A DNA stretch of 34,204 nucleotides from Bacteroidia bacterium (lineage in GTDB: Bacteria > Bacteroidota > Bacteroidia > Bacteroidales > Prolixibacteraceae). This document shows positions 24,987-33,918 of this stretch, piece by piece. The notes under the pieces were generated by a model. It searched no databases, was not told the DNA's origin, and worked only from the letters and a program-made list of their open reading frames with translations. Location: NCBI GenBank assembly GCA_025358025.1, contig JANYKW010000100.1, positions 1-34,204 on the forward strand. The letters run 5' to 3'. Position 1 is the first letter of the stretch. Every line of letters begins with the position of its first letter. Position numbers and translations under genes: made by a program.

Positions 24987-24990
24987 CAGA

Positions 24991-25026
24991 AAAAAGGCGA
25001 AATTGGTACCAATTTCGCCTTTTTTT
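24991..25026. terminator. Bidirectional intrinsic terminator
   Basis: AGGCGAAATTGGT and ACCAATTTCGCCT form an exact palindrome centred on GGTACC, flanked by an A-run on the left and a T-run on the right. It serves both the NIPSNAP gene (plus) and the DUF1080 gene (minus). Confidence 0.9.
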
Positions 25027-25047
25027 ATTCTGACTTTTTTCTGAATT

Positions 25048-25821
25048 CTATTTGATAAGCTCTGCTGGAATCTGTTTAATCTTTTCCAGTGTGATGCTTT
25101 TGACCCAAAGTTCTCCTCCTTCGGATTGCAGTTGAATTTTTCCTTTTGTAAGAGGCAAAACTGATCCGTCCTTTTCTATTCTCCCGGAATTGTAGTTAAC
25201 CATATTGACAACCCCGTTGACAACATGTACAGAATTCCTGCCATAACAGTAAAGATCCAAAACGTTCCACTCTCCGGCAGGCTTTTCATAATTCGCCTGT
25301 TTTGAGCAGTTCTTTGCAGGAAAAGAGACGCCAAATTTTGACATTACCCCTTCCGCGCTGTAAAGATAATTTTTCCCATTGGCATCTTTTACTGCAGGAA
25401 TTTCAAAATAACTATTTCCCATACAATAAGAGTCACCCATCTTAGCGGTGCACAGTTGAAATTCATGTGAACTCATCCATACGCCCAGTCCATCTCCAAA
25501 CGGACCATAACTATGGTACAAAATACCCGAATTGAATTGTTTGAATACTTTTTCACCCCATTTGAAAACAAGTCTGAGATGGTAATTCTCATACGCTGCT
25601 TTGGTGGCCAAAGATGCATTGACCTCACCTGTTATATGAAGCAGATTTTCTCCGTTAACCTGCACGATGCTGAAAAGTGCATCTTTGGTTTCAGGCGTAG
25701 AGGGTGCAATAAAAATTTCCCAGTTGCTGAGGTTCTTTTCGTTGAACAACTTCACAACTTTGGGTTTTGCCTGAACTAGCAATGGAAGGACAAAAGCAAA
25801 AAGGACCAGGAGCTTTTTCAT
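25048..25821 (-). CDS. DUF1080 (3-keto-disaccharide hydrolase family) secreted protein
   Basis: A 257-residue secreted protein (signal MKKLLVLFAFVLPLLVQA). It has a concanavalin-like jelly-roll of the DUF1080 family, shown by VVKLFNEKNLSNWEIF, YENYHLRLVFKWGEK, NSGILYHSYGPFGDGLG, EFQLCTAKMGDSY, GEWNVLDLYCYGRNSVHVVNG and GKIQLQSEGGELWVKSITL. Some members hydrolyse 3-keto-glycosides; others are uncharacterised carbohydrate-active proteins. Two histidines (LYHSYG, SHEFQL) lie where the family keeps acidic or histidine residues, but catalysis cannot be confirmed. It converges with the NIPSNAP gene and lies near the SusCD pair, suggesting sugar processing. Confidence 0.85.
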   Translation of the reverse strand: MKKLLVLFAFVLPLLVQAKPKVVKLFNEKNLSNWEIFIAPSTPETKDALFSIVQVNGENLLHITGEVNASLATKAAYENYHLRLVFKWGEKVFKQFNSGILYHSYGPFGDGLGVWMSSHEFQLCTAKMGDSYCMGNSYFEIPAVKDANGKNYLYSAEGVMSKFGVSFPAKNCSKQANYEKPAGEWNVLDLYCYGRNSVHVVNGVVNMVNYNSGRIEKDGSVLPLTKGKIQLQSEGGELWVKSITLEKIKQIPAELIK

Positions 25822-25860
25822 AACCTATAAAATTATTTGTTTTAATTGCCACAAAGTCTG

Positions 25861-25876
25861 CCCCGGTTCACCGGGG
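25861..25876. repeat. GC-rich hairpin
   Basis: CCCCGG, loop TTCA, CCGGGG: an exact 6-bp stem with a tetraloop, in tandem with the terminator hairpin at 25888-25907. It lacks its own T-run on either strand. Confidence 0.5.
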
Positions 25877-25880
25877 AGTT

Positions 25881-25907
25881 AAAAAAACTGCCCCGGAACC
25901 GGAGCAG
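25881..25907 (-). terminator. Intrinsic terminator of the HTH gene
   Basis: On the minus strand CTGCTCCGG, loop TT, CCGGGGCAG (25907-25888, one mismatch) is followed by seven T (25887-25881), 27 bases past the HTH gene stop. Confidence 0.85.
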
Positions 25908-25933
25908 TCACAAAAACTAATGATATGTTTGAA

Positions 25934-26182
25934 TCAATGCCCGTGAAGAATTCCCTGGGCTTTTTCCAATATTGTTGTATCATCCAGCAAAACAATACCT
26001 CCGTTGGGTCCCTGTTCGATGTGCATGCCAACACTTTTACCATGGGCATAATTTGCTCCCCCAAAATAATTCCTGACGGTCTCGACATCCAAACCCAATT
26101 CATCTGCGATGCGGTGCATTGAACCGTCAGGCAAAGCGTCTTTAATTTTTCTTAACTCATTAAATGTTATTTTCTCAGTCAT
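25934..26182 (-). CDS. Small conserved HTH DNA-binding protein
   Basis: An 82-residue protein beginning MTEKITFNELRKIKDALPDG. The segment SMHRIADELGLDVETVRNYFGG is a clear helix-turn-helix with a recognition helix containing VETVRNYF. It is followed by a short beta-type tail (VGMHIEQGPNGGIVLLDDTTILEKA). Similar small single-domain proteins are widespread in Bacteroidales, apparently as standalone chromosomal genes of unknown target. It has its own terminator and a 327-base upstream gap, so it is an independent transcription unit rather than part of the PUL. A link to susCD control cannot be shown. Confidence 0.75.
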   Translation of the reverse strand: MTEKITFNELRKIKDALPDGSMHRIADELGLDVETVRNYFGGANYAHGKSVGMHIEQGPNGGIVLLDDTTILEKAQGILHGH

Positions 26183-26509
26183 TGTATTGATTATTAAAAA
26201 GTTAATAAATGATTATATAGGTATTTATACATTGTCTTATTTGAAAAAAAAGAATCAGTAGTTTAGTCTACTCTCTTATTGTTAGCTTGAGGGAACATTA
26301 AATTTCTTTTCTCTTCAGCCAAATTAATACTAATACTTTAATATTGTTACTTCGCTTATACATCATTTATACTACCGTTGTTGAAATTTTGGTTTTTTAA
26401 CATTTTGCGCCTGCAAAATGGATGTATTACCACTTGATACACACAGAATTAATCAGAATGCAAAGTTTTACAGGAAATAACTGTTATAAAACATATTTGT
26501 TTAGCACAC
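26183..26509. other. AT-rich intergenic region
   Basis: No gene is seen in 327 bases. It contains the upstream region of the HTH gene and the downstream region of the serine hydrolase gene, both on the minus strand. No TAnnTTTG box or clear terminator hairpin was recognised. Confidence 0.4.
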
Positions 26510-28498
26510 TTAAATTGGCTCACGTGCCAATTTAAAAAATGATTCCAAAAGAAGAGGTCTTAGCCTTAACTTGTTGATTTTGTGATTTTCCCGATCCGGA
26601 AATACCCTGTTTGACAAAAAAACAAACAATAATTTATTGGTTGGATCAGCCCAGACGAAAGTACCGGTGTACCCTGAATGTCCGAAACTTTCGTCTGAAA
26701 CCACGGAGGATGGATATCGCTCTTTCCCTGAATACCGGCTCACCTGAATTCCTGGTTTATCGAAGCCATACCCCCTCCTGTTGTTCGTTTTCTTAAAATT
26801 ACTGCTCGTCCAGGTTTGCAGGGTTTCGTCTGTAATGAATCTTTCGTTCCCATATTTCCCGTCCTGCAGAAATAACTGCATTACTTTGGCGACATCACCT
26901 GCATTACCGAACAATCCTGCATTACCTGAAATTCCTCCCATCAGGGCTGCGGTTTCATCGTGGACATATCCCTGAAGCAGTTCATGTCTGAATGTGCGAT
27001 CGTTTTCTGTTGGGATGATTCTATTCATGGGTACTGATCTGACAGGACAATACATCAGGCTGGAAGCTCCCAATCTTCCAAATAATTTACTTTGCAGGAA
27101 TTTCTCATACGATTCCCCCGATAAATTCTCAATCACTTTTGGCAATATGATAAAACCCAGGTCTGAATATACGTACTTCTTTGTTTTAAGCAAGGGCGAA
27201 TCGCGGATGGCCTTGTACACGGAATCCGGAAAACTATTGATCAGCCATAGACCTCCTGACACACTTAAATTATAGCCCTGGGTGGATTGAGATGAATAAT
27301 ATTCCGGTTTGTATCTCTTCCTTTCATCCATCGTCCGGGGCCACAGAATCACTCCGGCCCGAAGTCTGGCCTGATGTGATAGTAAATCAGAGACCAGTAT
27401 TCCCTCCTTATTGCTCCCTTTCCAATCGGGCCAGTATTCGCTCATTTTCTTTGTCACCAGAAATTTCTTCTGATCGGCCAGCATCATCAGGGCCGGAACC
27501 GGAGCCAGAACTTTGGTAACAGATGCCAAGTCATACAGATCATCATTTTGAACTATTGAACTGCGATCATAGGTATGAAAACCATAAGACCGCTGGTAAA
27601 AGACTTTTCCATTTTTGGCCAATAGAAGCTGGCACCCTGGAAATGCCTTCGCGCTTAAGCCAATCCCTACGATAGAGTCAATTCTTTTGGCAAGCCTGAC
27701 AGAATCAATCCCAACTTCTTCCGGCAAAACATAACTGAGCCTGTCGATAGCAGCCTGGGTGAATCCTTCACCTTTTCTGTATTTATCTAAATCGAAAGGA
27801 AGCTTGCCCGTTGTTCCAATGGCACCGAATATCAATTGAACAGAGAGATCCAGTCTGTCAAAATCCGCCTGGTCGGTAACGACCACGGCAGAACTCCTCG
27901 CTGTGACAGGCCATTGGTTCAGAAACCATTGTGAGCCAAACAGGATCCACACCGTTCTGGTCGCGGCAGGGAATTCACCCAAAAGCCGTTTTTCTGTTTC
28001 TGCCATGGATTGCTCCTGTTTCCCGGCACTACGATCATCCACTCCGTTTATCCTCTCGGCATTTGAAGTTCGGTTGCTGTTTTTATCCCCTATTGCAAAA
28101 ACGACTATATTGTAACCTGTTGAATTTGCAAGGTACTTGTTGATTGATTCAGGTTTTGCTTTTGGATCGATGGTCAGATAATCTGCTTTGATATATCTGC
28201 CAATCATCTCAGCCATCACATGATCCTGCCCAAGACCTATGCTGACAACCAGCATTTTAAGCGTATCAAGTCTGCCGAGAGGTATGAGATGATCACTATT
28301 TTTCAGCAAAATCAACGAGTTCCGGGCTTCAATTCTTTGATCCATACGAAATATACGCGCAGGGGAAATTTGCACCGGGCTATTATCCCTGACATTCGAT
28401 GTTTTGGCGACGATTTTCACCAGTGTACTCTTTTTCTGGCCGAAGAGGGAACCAGCCAGCATGAGCAAACAAAATATTTGTATCGATATTTTGAACAT
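26510..28498 (-). CDS. GH3_C-like domain fused to AmiE-type serine hydrolase, lacking the NagZ barrel
   Basis: A 662-residue secreted protein (signal MFKISIQIFCLLMLAGSLFG). Residues about 55-240 resemble the C-terminal domain of GH3 NagZ-type glucosaminidases (EARNSLILLKNSDHLIPLG ... IFGAIGTTGKLPFDL). Residues about 260-660 are a beta-lactamase-fold serine hydrolase with ASVTK (Ser326, Lys329), YSDLG and GHSGYTG motifs. In Bacteroidota this hydrolase is normally fused behind a complete GH3 enzyme (about 1000 residues), matching the separate NagZ and AmiE of Bacillus subtilis; here the GH3 TIM barrel is absent. The likely activity is removal of peptide from MurNAc (amidase), inferred from AmiE. 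It diverges from namZ and has a good promoter at 28556-28527. Confidence 0.8.
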   Translation of the reverse strand: MFKISIQIFCLLMLAGSLFGQKKSTLVKIVAKTSNVRDNSPVQISPARIFRMDQRIEARNSLILLKNSDHLIPLGRLDTLKMLVVSIGLGQDHVMAEMIGRYIKADYLTIDPKAKPESINKYLANSTGYNIVVFAIGDKNSNRTSNAERINGVDDRSAGKQEQSMAETEKRLLGEFPAATRTVWILFGSQWFLNQWPVTARSSAVVVTDQADFDRLDLSVQLIFGAIGTTGKLPFDLDKYRKGEGFTQAAIDRLSYVLPEEVGIDSVRLAKRIDSIVGIGLSAKAFPGCQLLLAKNGKVFYQRSYGFHTYDRSSIVQNDDLYDLASVTKVLAPVPALMMLADQKKFLVTKKMSEYWPDWKGSNKEGILVSDLLSHQARLRAGVILWPRTMDERKRYKPEYYSSQSTQGYNLSVSGGLWLINSFPDSVYKAIRDSPLLKTKKYVYSDLGFIILPKVIENLSGESYEKFLQSKLFGRLGASSLMYCPVRSVPMNRIIPTENDRTFRHELLQGYVHDETAALMGGISGNAGLFGNAGDVAKVMQLFLQDGKYGNERFITDETLQTWTSSNFKKTNNRRGYGFDKPGIQVSRYSGKERYPSSVVSDESFGHSGYTGTFVWADPTNKLLFVFLSNRVFPDRENHKINKLRLRPLLLESFFKLAREPI

Positions 28499-28526
28499 CG
28501 GAAGCGGGTCAAAAGATAACTGAGTC

Positions 28527-28556
28527 CAAAACTAACCAAAACCAATTAATTCCAAA
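28527..28556 (-). promoter_or_regulatory. Promoter of the serine hydrolase gene
   Basis: On the minus strand TTTG (28556-28553) is followed after 18 bases by TAGTTTTG (28534-28527), a full match to the Bacteroidota -33/-7 consensus. It lies about 30 bases upstream of the ATG at 28498. The divergent plus-strand namZ has only a partial box, TATCTTAG (28615-28622). Confidence 0.65.
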
Positions 28557-28640
28557 ATTAAAATATCCCTTAAGATTGGTAGGACAAAAAAACGTAACAT
28601 ACGATTGATATTTTTATCTTAGCAAAAAAAATCCTCTCCC

Positions 28641-29849
28641 ATGAAGCGAAAATTGGTCCCGGATGTCCCGGTTTCTTTTAGGATAGAAAAATTGTCAAAA
28701 CCCTTCATTCTGATTTTCATTATTTTATTATCCGCGCAATATCCAAGGGCCCAGGAGCTTGTACCGCTTTGTGGAGCTGACCAACCTGAGCGTTATCTCC
28801 CTTTGCTAAAAGGGCTGCGTATAGGATTGGTTGTCAATGCCACCTCCACGGCTAAAGGAGAGCATCTCGTAGATTTTCTGACTGGAAAAGGTGTCATAGT
28901 GAAGGCCCTTTTTGCCCCCGAGCATGGCCTCCGTGGTGATGCTGACGCAGGTGAGAAGGTGGATAATTCTGTCGACGCAAAGACCGGCATTCCTATTTTC
29001 TCAATTTACGGCAAAATTAACAAGCCAACTCCTGAACAACTTGCAGATATTGACCTGATCATATATGACATACAGGATGTTGGCTGCAGATTCTATACTT
29101 TCATAAGTACCCTTCATTACATCATGGAAGCCGGTGCTGAGAATAAAAAAAGCCTGCTGATTCTGGACCGGCCCAATCCCAACGGCGATTACTGTGACGG
29201 GCCAATTTTGAAACCTGCTTTCAAATCATTTGTCGGAGTTGATCCTGTTCCGGTAGTTCATGGCTGTACTGTCGGAGAGATGGCACTGATGATCAATGGT
29301 GAAAGCTGGGTTAAAAACGGACTGAAATGTAACCTTCAGGTGGTAACTGTTAAGAATTATAACCACAATACCCGCTTTGACCCTCCTGTTAAACCCTCTC
29401 CCAACCTACCAAACTACACTTCAATCAGACTCTATCCATCCCTCTGCTTTTTTGAATCAACCAGTGTCAGTATTGGAAGAGGGACGACTTTCCCTTTTCA
29501 GGTTATTGGTTATCCGGAAAAAAAATACGGAGATTTCACCTTTACTCCCCAGAGTCTAAAAGGATTTGAGATGAATCCCCTGCAAAAAGATAAAATCTGC
29601 TACGGAGAGGATCTCCGGAATCTGAAGGAGATTCCCCGCTTTACCCTGAAATATTTTCTTGACTGGTATAAGAAATTCGAAAATACAAATGAATTTCTCA
29701 CGAAGGCACGATGGTTCAATCTGCTGATGGGTGATGATCTGATCCTTAAACAAATTCAGACAGGCAAAAGTGAAAAAGAGATATCAGCAACCTGGCAGGA
29801 AGAGTTGAACAACTATAAAATGGTGCGTTCCAAATATTTACTTTATTAA
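28641..29849 (+). CDS. namZ: NamZ-type exo-beta-N-acetylmuramidase (DUF1343, GH171)
   Basis: A 402-residue secreted protein (hydrophobic export segment about residues 20-37, then AQELVPLCGADQPERYLP). It matches DUF1343, now GH171, the family of Bacillus subtilis NamZ. That enzyme removes MurNAc from the non-reducing end of peptidoglycan fragments. Motifs seen are GLRIGLVVNATST, VKALFAPEHGLRGDADAG, IYDIQDVGCRFYTFISTLHY, LDRPNPNG, PSPNLPNYTSIRLYPSLCFFE and SIGRGTTFPFQVIG. It is followed after 19 bases by a sodium:solute symporter and faces an AmiE-like hydrolase. Together these suggest muropeptide breakdown and uptake. Confidence 0.9.
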   Translation: MKRKLVPDVPVSFRIEKLSKPFILIFIILLSAQYPRAQELVPLCGADQPERYLPLLKGLRIGLVVNATSTAKGEHLVDFLTGKGVIVKALFAPEHGLRGDADAGEKVDNSVDAKTGIPIFSIYGKINKPTPEQLADIDLIIYDIQDVGCRFYTFISTLHYIMEAGAENKKSLLILDRPNPNGDYCDGPILKPAFKSFVGVDPVPVVHGCTVGEMALMINGESWVKNGLKCNLQVVTVKNYNHNTRFDPPVKPSPNLPNYTSIRLYPSLCFFESTSVSIGRGTTFPFQVIGYPEKKYGDFTFTPQSLKGFEMNPLQKDKICYGEDLRNLKEIPRFTLKYFLDWYKKFENTNEFLTKARWFNLLMGDDLILKQIQTGKSEKEISATWQEELNNYKMVRSKYLLY

Positions 29850-29868
29850 GAAGCGCCAAGTTTGACCT

Positions 29869-31311
29869 ATGAATCCATACCTTGTCGCATCCCTGCTCTC
29901 AGGATACTTTCTGATTCTGATTTTTGTGGCCTATTTGACCAGCAGATCTGCCACCACCGATACTTTTTTCACTGCCAACCGCAAATCACCCTGGTTTGTT
30001 GTGGCTTTTGGTATGATTGGTACAACCATTTCAGGCGTAACCTTTATCTCCGTACCCGGGGAAGTTGGTAATTCTGCATTTACCTATTTTCAATTTATCA
30101 TGGGCAATTTTGTCGGGTATATAATTATTGCCTTTTTACTGCTCCCCGTATATTACCACATGAATCTGATCTCGATATACAGTTATCTTGAAGAGCGACT
30201 GGGTTTCTTCTCCTATAAATCCGGGTCTTTCTTTTTTCTGCTGTCACGGACCATAGGTGCAGCCTTTAGAATGTATCTGGTCGCAGAAGTCCTGCAGCTT
30301 GCATTCTTCGCCCACTTTGGCATTCCGTTTGGGGTGACCGTTTTGATAAGTATTCTACTGATTTGGATCTATACAACAAAAGGAGGTGTCAAAACCATCA
30401 TCTGGACAGATTCACTGCAAACCATTTTTTTAATCTCAGCGGTTGTCCTTACCATCTATTTTATTTTCAGCAGCTTTGGATGGAGTTTTGGGGACATGAT
30501 CCGGCAGGTTGAGAAAAGTCAGCATTCTAAAGTTTTTGAGTGGGATTGGCGATCGGGAAAATTCTTTTTCAAGCAGTTTTTAGCCGGAATTTTTATTACA
30601 ATTGTTATGTCCGGACTTGATCAGGATATGATGCAGAAAAATCTGACCTGCAAAAACCTGAAGGAAGCACAGAAAAACATGCTGACTTTTAGCGTCATTT
30701 TTGTCGGCGTTGTATGGATGTTTCTGACATTGGGGGCATTACTTTACATTTATGCCGAATCCCATCAAATCACACTTCCCCAAAAAAGCGATGATTTATA
30801 TCCTTTGCTGGCAATCAACCACATGAACCTGATGATCGGGATTTTCTTTCTTTTGGGCATCACAGCTGCCAACTATGCAAGTGCAGATTCCGCACTAACA
30901 TCTTTAACTACAGCTTTTTGCATAGATTTTCTGAATTTTGGAAAACAGGAAGGCCATCATAAGAAGAGGATTTTGAAAATTACACATCTCGGATTTTCAC
31001 TGCTTCTGTTTTTGGTGATCATGATCTTCAAAGGTGTCAACAACCAGAGTGTTGTGATGGCCGTTTTCAAAGTTGCAGGACTTACCTATGGACCTCTCCT
31101 GGGATTATTTTCATTCGGCATGCTGACAAAGTATCGTATCAAAGATCGTCTGGTCCCATGGATTGTCGTGGCTTCACCAGTTCTATCCTGGTTCCTTAAT
31201 CAGTTTTCGGAAGAAGTTTTTAATGGCTACCAGATTGGATTTGAGTTAATTATTATCAACGGTGCGCTAACTTTTGCCGGACTATTCATGATAAGAATTC
31301 GTAAAAATTAA
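29869..31311 (+). CDS. Sodium:solute symporter (SSS family)
   Basis: A 480-residue inner-membrane transporter with about 13 hydrophobic helices. It belongs to the SSS family (FTANRKSPWFVVAFGMIGTTISGVTFISVPG at the N-terminus, AASYASADSAL-like NYASADSALTSLTTAF in the later half). Such transporters bring in sugars, amino acids or sialic acid with sodium. Because it lies 19 bases after namZ, its substrate is probably MurNAc, a MurNAc derivative or a muropeptide; this is inference from position, not from binding-site residues. A fresh promoter (31347-31354) begins the next gene. Confidence 0.88.
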   Translation: MNPYLVASLLSGYFLILIFVAYLTSRSATTDTFFTANRKSPWFVVAFGMIGTTISGVTFISVPGEVGNSAFTYFQFIMGNFVGYIIIAFLLLPVYYHMNLISIYSYLEERLGFFSYKSGSFFFLLSRTIGAAFRMYLVAEVLQLAFFAHFGIPFGVTVLISILLIWIYTTKGGVKTIIWTDSLQTIFLISAVVLTIYFIFSSFGWSFGDMIRQVEKSQHSKVFEWDWRSGKFFFKQFLAGIFITIVMSGLDQDMMQKNLTCKNLKEAQKNMLTFSVIFVGVVWMFLTLGALLYIYAESHQITLPQKSDDLYPLLAINHMNLMIGIFFLLGITAANYASADSALTSLTTAFCIDFLNFGKQEGHHKKRILKITHLGFSLLLFLVIMIFKGVNNQSVVMAVFKVAGLTYGPLLGLFSFGMLTKYRIKDRLVPWIVVASPVLSWFLNQFSEEVFNGYQIGFELIIINGALTFAGLFMIRIRKN

Positions 31312-31346
31312 TTCGTTAAAAACTGTTAAAATCGAATTTTATAATG

Positions 31347-31354
31347 TATATTTG
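31347..31354 (+). promoter_or_regulatory. -7 box of the beta-helix lipoprotein operon
   Basis: TATATTTG fits TAnnTTTG; TGTT lies 19 bases upstream as a weak -33 box. The ATG at 31417 follows after a 62-base leader. It separates this operon from namZ-symporter. Confidence 0.45.
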
Positions 31355-31416
31355 AATTATTACCTTGGTTGAAGTTTGTGTTCAAAATTTTCTCTCCAAA
31401 TAATACCATTGGCGGT

Positions 31417-32841
31417 ATGAAAAGCTTTATCAAAGCATTGGTTGTAATTCTGGCAATTCAGCTATTTGGAAATTGTCAGAAGGAAGATGAAGGAGATTCG
31501 GGGGGAAAACTATTGTCCTTTTCTGCAGATACTATCGCTTTTGACACCATCTTTACAGACATAGGATCTCCAACTAAAAATCTAAGGGTTTTTAACTCAA
31601 CAAATAAATCATTGGTCGTTTCCTCCATTCTCCTGGCTGGAGGCAAGAGCAGTGGATTTTCATTGAACGTAAACGGGGAGGCTTCCAATGAAGTTTACAA
31701 CGTCGAGATACCGCCCCATGACAGTATTTACATCTTCGTAGAAGCAACATTGAACAAGAATGGAAAACCTCCGCTCATGATGGCAGAAGACTCCATTCTA
31801 TTCAGGATCAGCGGCAGGGAACAAAAAGTCAGACTGCTGGCATGGGGTCAGGATTGTAAGCTTATCAGGTCAGAAATACTTAAGACTACTACCTGGACCA
31901 AGGAAAAGCCCTATCTTGTTTACAATTATGCTTTTGTTGATTCTCTTCAAACCCTCACTATTGAACCAGGATCCACGGTTTATTTTCATAAAAATGCCGG
32001 ATTATTTATCAAGGGTACATTGATTGTTAAAGGAACTGTCACAGAACCAGTCGTGTTCAAAGGGGACAGACTGGAGAGCAGTTTTTCCAACCTTCCGGAT
32101 CAATGGAACGGTATCACGTTACTTTCTGGTAGTCACAACAATTTCATTGATCACAGCATTATCAGGAATGCAAACATCGGATTACAAGTTGGAACAATTG
32201 AGAAAGAGGGATATGCATCCGTAGAATTAGCTAACACCCGGATTGAGAATATGAGCTGGTCCGGCATCTGGGCCATGAAGTCCAAAATTTTGGCATACAA
32301 TTGCATCATTGCAAATGTTGGCTACTACAATACTGCGCTATTGCTTGGCGGTGATTATCAATTTTACCAAACTACTTTTGCCAGTTACAACAGAGATGCT
32401 TCTCAATCATTTAGAAACACTGAAACCCTAACTATTTCGAATTATCTGATTAACAGTAAAAATGGAGCAAAATATGTAGGGGATCTGAACCAGGCAACAT
32501 TTGGAAATTGTATCATTACAGGGGCGAATTACGATGAATTGAAGATATCGATGGATAAGCAAGGCAAGAACAATTACCTTTTTGACCACTGCTTGATACA
32601 AATGTCTGACACTTTCAAATTACCCTATCCCGATCGGTTTATAAGTCTTCAGCGAAATATATCACCCAAATTCATTAATCCCCAGAAAGGAAACTATGAA
32701 CTCGACACGCTTTCAGCCGCAAAAGATCGGGGAAATAATAGCTATGCAAAGAGTTATCCGCTGGATTTAAAAGGTGCAATCCGAAATAATGATGCCGGAC
32801 CTGATCTTGGGGCCTTTGAACGTATCGAGAAAAAGAAATGA
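31417..32841 (+). CDS. Surface lipoprotein with parallel beta-helix domain
   Basis: A 474-residue protein from the ATG at 31417; an in-frame TTG at 31369 would spoil the signal peptide. The signal (MKSFIKALVVILAIQLFGN) ends before CQKEDEG, which fits the Bacteroidota lipoprotein export signal C-x-K-(D/E)2, so it is probably displayed on the cell surface. After a domain of about 110 residues (FDTIFTDIGSPTKNLRVFN, typical of Ig-like surface modules) come repeated rungs of a right-handed beta-helix (GITLLSGSHNNFIDHSIIRNANIG, ASVELANTRIENMSWSGIWA, ILAYNCIIANVGYYN). It ends with a KDRGNNSYAKSYPLDLKGAIRNNDAGPDLGAFE tail common in such proteins. Ligand is unknown. The next gene overlaps its stop by four bases (ATGA). 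Confidence 0.8.
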   Translation: MKSFIKALVVILAIQLFGNCQKEDEGDSGGKLLSFSADTIAFDTIFTDIGSPTKNLRVFNSTNKSLVVSSILLAGGKSSGFSLNVNGEASNEVYNVEIPPHDSIYIFVEATLNKNGKPPLMMAEDSILFRISGREQKVRLLAWGQDCKLIRSEILKTTTWTKEKPYLVYNYAFVDSLQTLTIEPGSTVYFHKNAGLFIKGTLIVKGTVTEPVVFKGDRLESSFSNLPDQWNGITLLSGSHNNFIDHSIIRNANIGLQVGTIEKEGYASVELANTRIENMSWSGIWAMKSKILAYNCIIANVGYYNTALLLGGDYQFYQTTFASYNRDASQSFRNTETLTISNYLINSKNGAKYVGDLNQATFGNCIITGANYDELKISMDKQGKNNYLFDHCLIQMSDTFKLPYPDRFISLQRNISPKFINPQKGNYELDTLSAAKDRGNNSYAKSYPLDLKGAIRNNDAGPDLGAFERIEKKK

Positions 32842-33917
32842 AATTTCCAGCTGGTTTTTCACGCCTTTATCTGTCTCTTCTCCTTATTTTTCTTCTTTGT
32901 GCATCTGCTGCAACCTCACAAGACAACCAGAACAATCCAATCAGAGTTGTATTTTACAATGTAGAAAACTTATTTGATCCTTCCAACGACCCGGTAACCA
33001 ATGATGAAGAGTTTACTCCTTCGGGCAAAAATCACTGGACGAAGTCGAAACTGGATCATAAGGTAATGATGGTCTATCGTGCACTTATATCTGCCTCAGA
33101 TGGTCATTTCCCTGATATAATTGGCTTGGCAGAAATCGAAAATCTTTGGGTATTGGATTATCTACTCAAAAATACTCCGCTGAAGAATGGCAATTACGGG
33201 ATCATACACAAAGAGTCTCCTGATCTGCGGGGGATTGATGTAGCCCTCTTTTACCGCAAGGCTTCGGTTGTTCCTATTGACTTCAAATTTATTCCGGTAG
33301 GCGGGCATGGTTCATCCCATTTTTTATCCAGGGATATCCTTGTTTTTAAGGCGAGACTCGACAAGGAGAACCTCCATTTTTTTGTCAACCATTGGCCTTC
33401 CAGAAGTGGCGGATACGTGGAAACAGTGGAAAAGAGGAATATTGCGGCCAGAATTGTCAGAAAATCCATTGACTCACTGCGTTTGAAAGATTCACAATGT
33501 AAAGTCTTGCTGATGGGCGATTTCAATGCAACTCCGGAGGAAGAGTGCTTTACCAAAATATTGGGGGCAACTCTGCAAAATAAGCCATCCGGGACTTCAC
33601 AACTCTTCAACCTGTCTCAATTATGGTTAAAAGGTGCAACCGGAACCATCCGCACCAGAGGTCACTGGGAGATTTTTGATCAGTTTATCTGTTCAGCCAA
33701 TCTGATTGAAGGCAGCGGACTGCTAATTTCAAAGTCAGAAACGCATATTTGCACAGATGATTTTCTATTGGAGACAGATCCAAGATATCTGGGCAAGAAA
33801 CCCTTCCGTACTTATCTGGGTCCTGTATATCACGGAGGTATAAGCGACCACCTACCCATTTCTACCACTCTTCGAAACGAAGTGCTAAAAAATATGTCGT
33901 TAGGGGGTCATCAATGA
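32838..33917 (+). CDS. Secreted endonuclease/exonuclease/phosphatase-family protein
   Basis: A 359-residue protein with a signal peptide (hydrophobic residues 11-26, ATSQ). The EEP fold motifs are in order: FYNVENLFD (Asn), GLAEIEN (Glu, metal), FVNHWPSRSGG (His), LLMGDFNATPEEE (Asp, Asn) and GGISDHLPIS (Asp-His pair). All catalytic residues are present, so it should be an active phosphodiesterase or nuclease outside the cytoplasm; the substrate (DNA, phospholipid or other) cannot be read. Its ATG overlaps the stop of the beta-helix gene (ATGA at 32838-32841), indicating translational coupling and a shared role. Confidence 0.88.
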   Translation: MKFPAGFSRLYLSLLLIFLLCASAATSQDNQNNPIRVVFYNVENLFDPSNDPVTNDEEFTPSGKNHWTKSKLDHKVMMVYRALISASDGHFPDIIGLAEIENLWVLDYLLKNTPLKNGNYGIIHKESPDLRGIDVALFYRKASVVPIDFKFIPVGGHGSSHFLSRDILVFKARLDKENLHFFVNHWPSRSGGYVETVEKRNIAARIVRKSIDSLRLKDSQCKVLLMGDFNATPEEECFTKILGATLQNKPSGTSQLFNLSQLWLKGATGTIRTRGHWEIFDQFICSANLIEGSGLLISKSETHICTDDFLLETDPRYLGKKPFRTYLGPVYHGGISDHLPISTTLRNEVLKNMSLGGHQ

Positions 33918-33918
33918 T

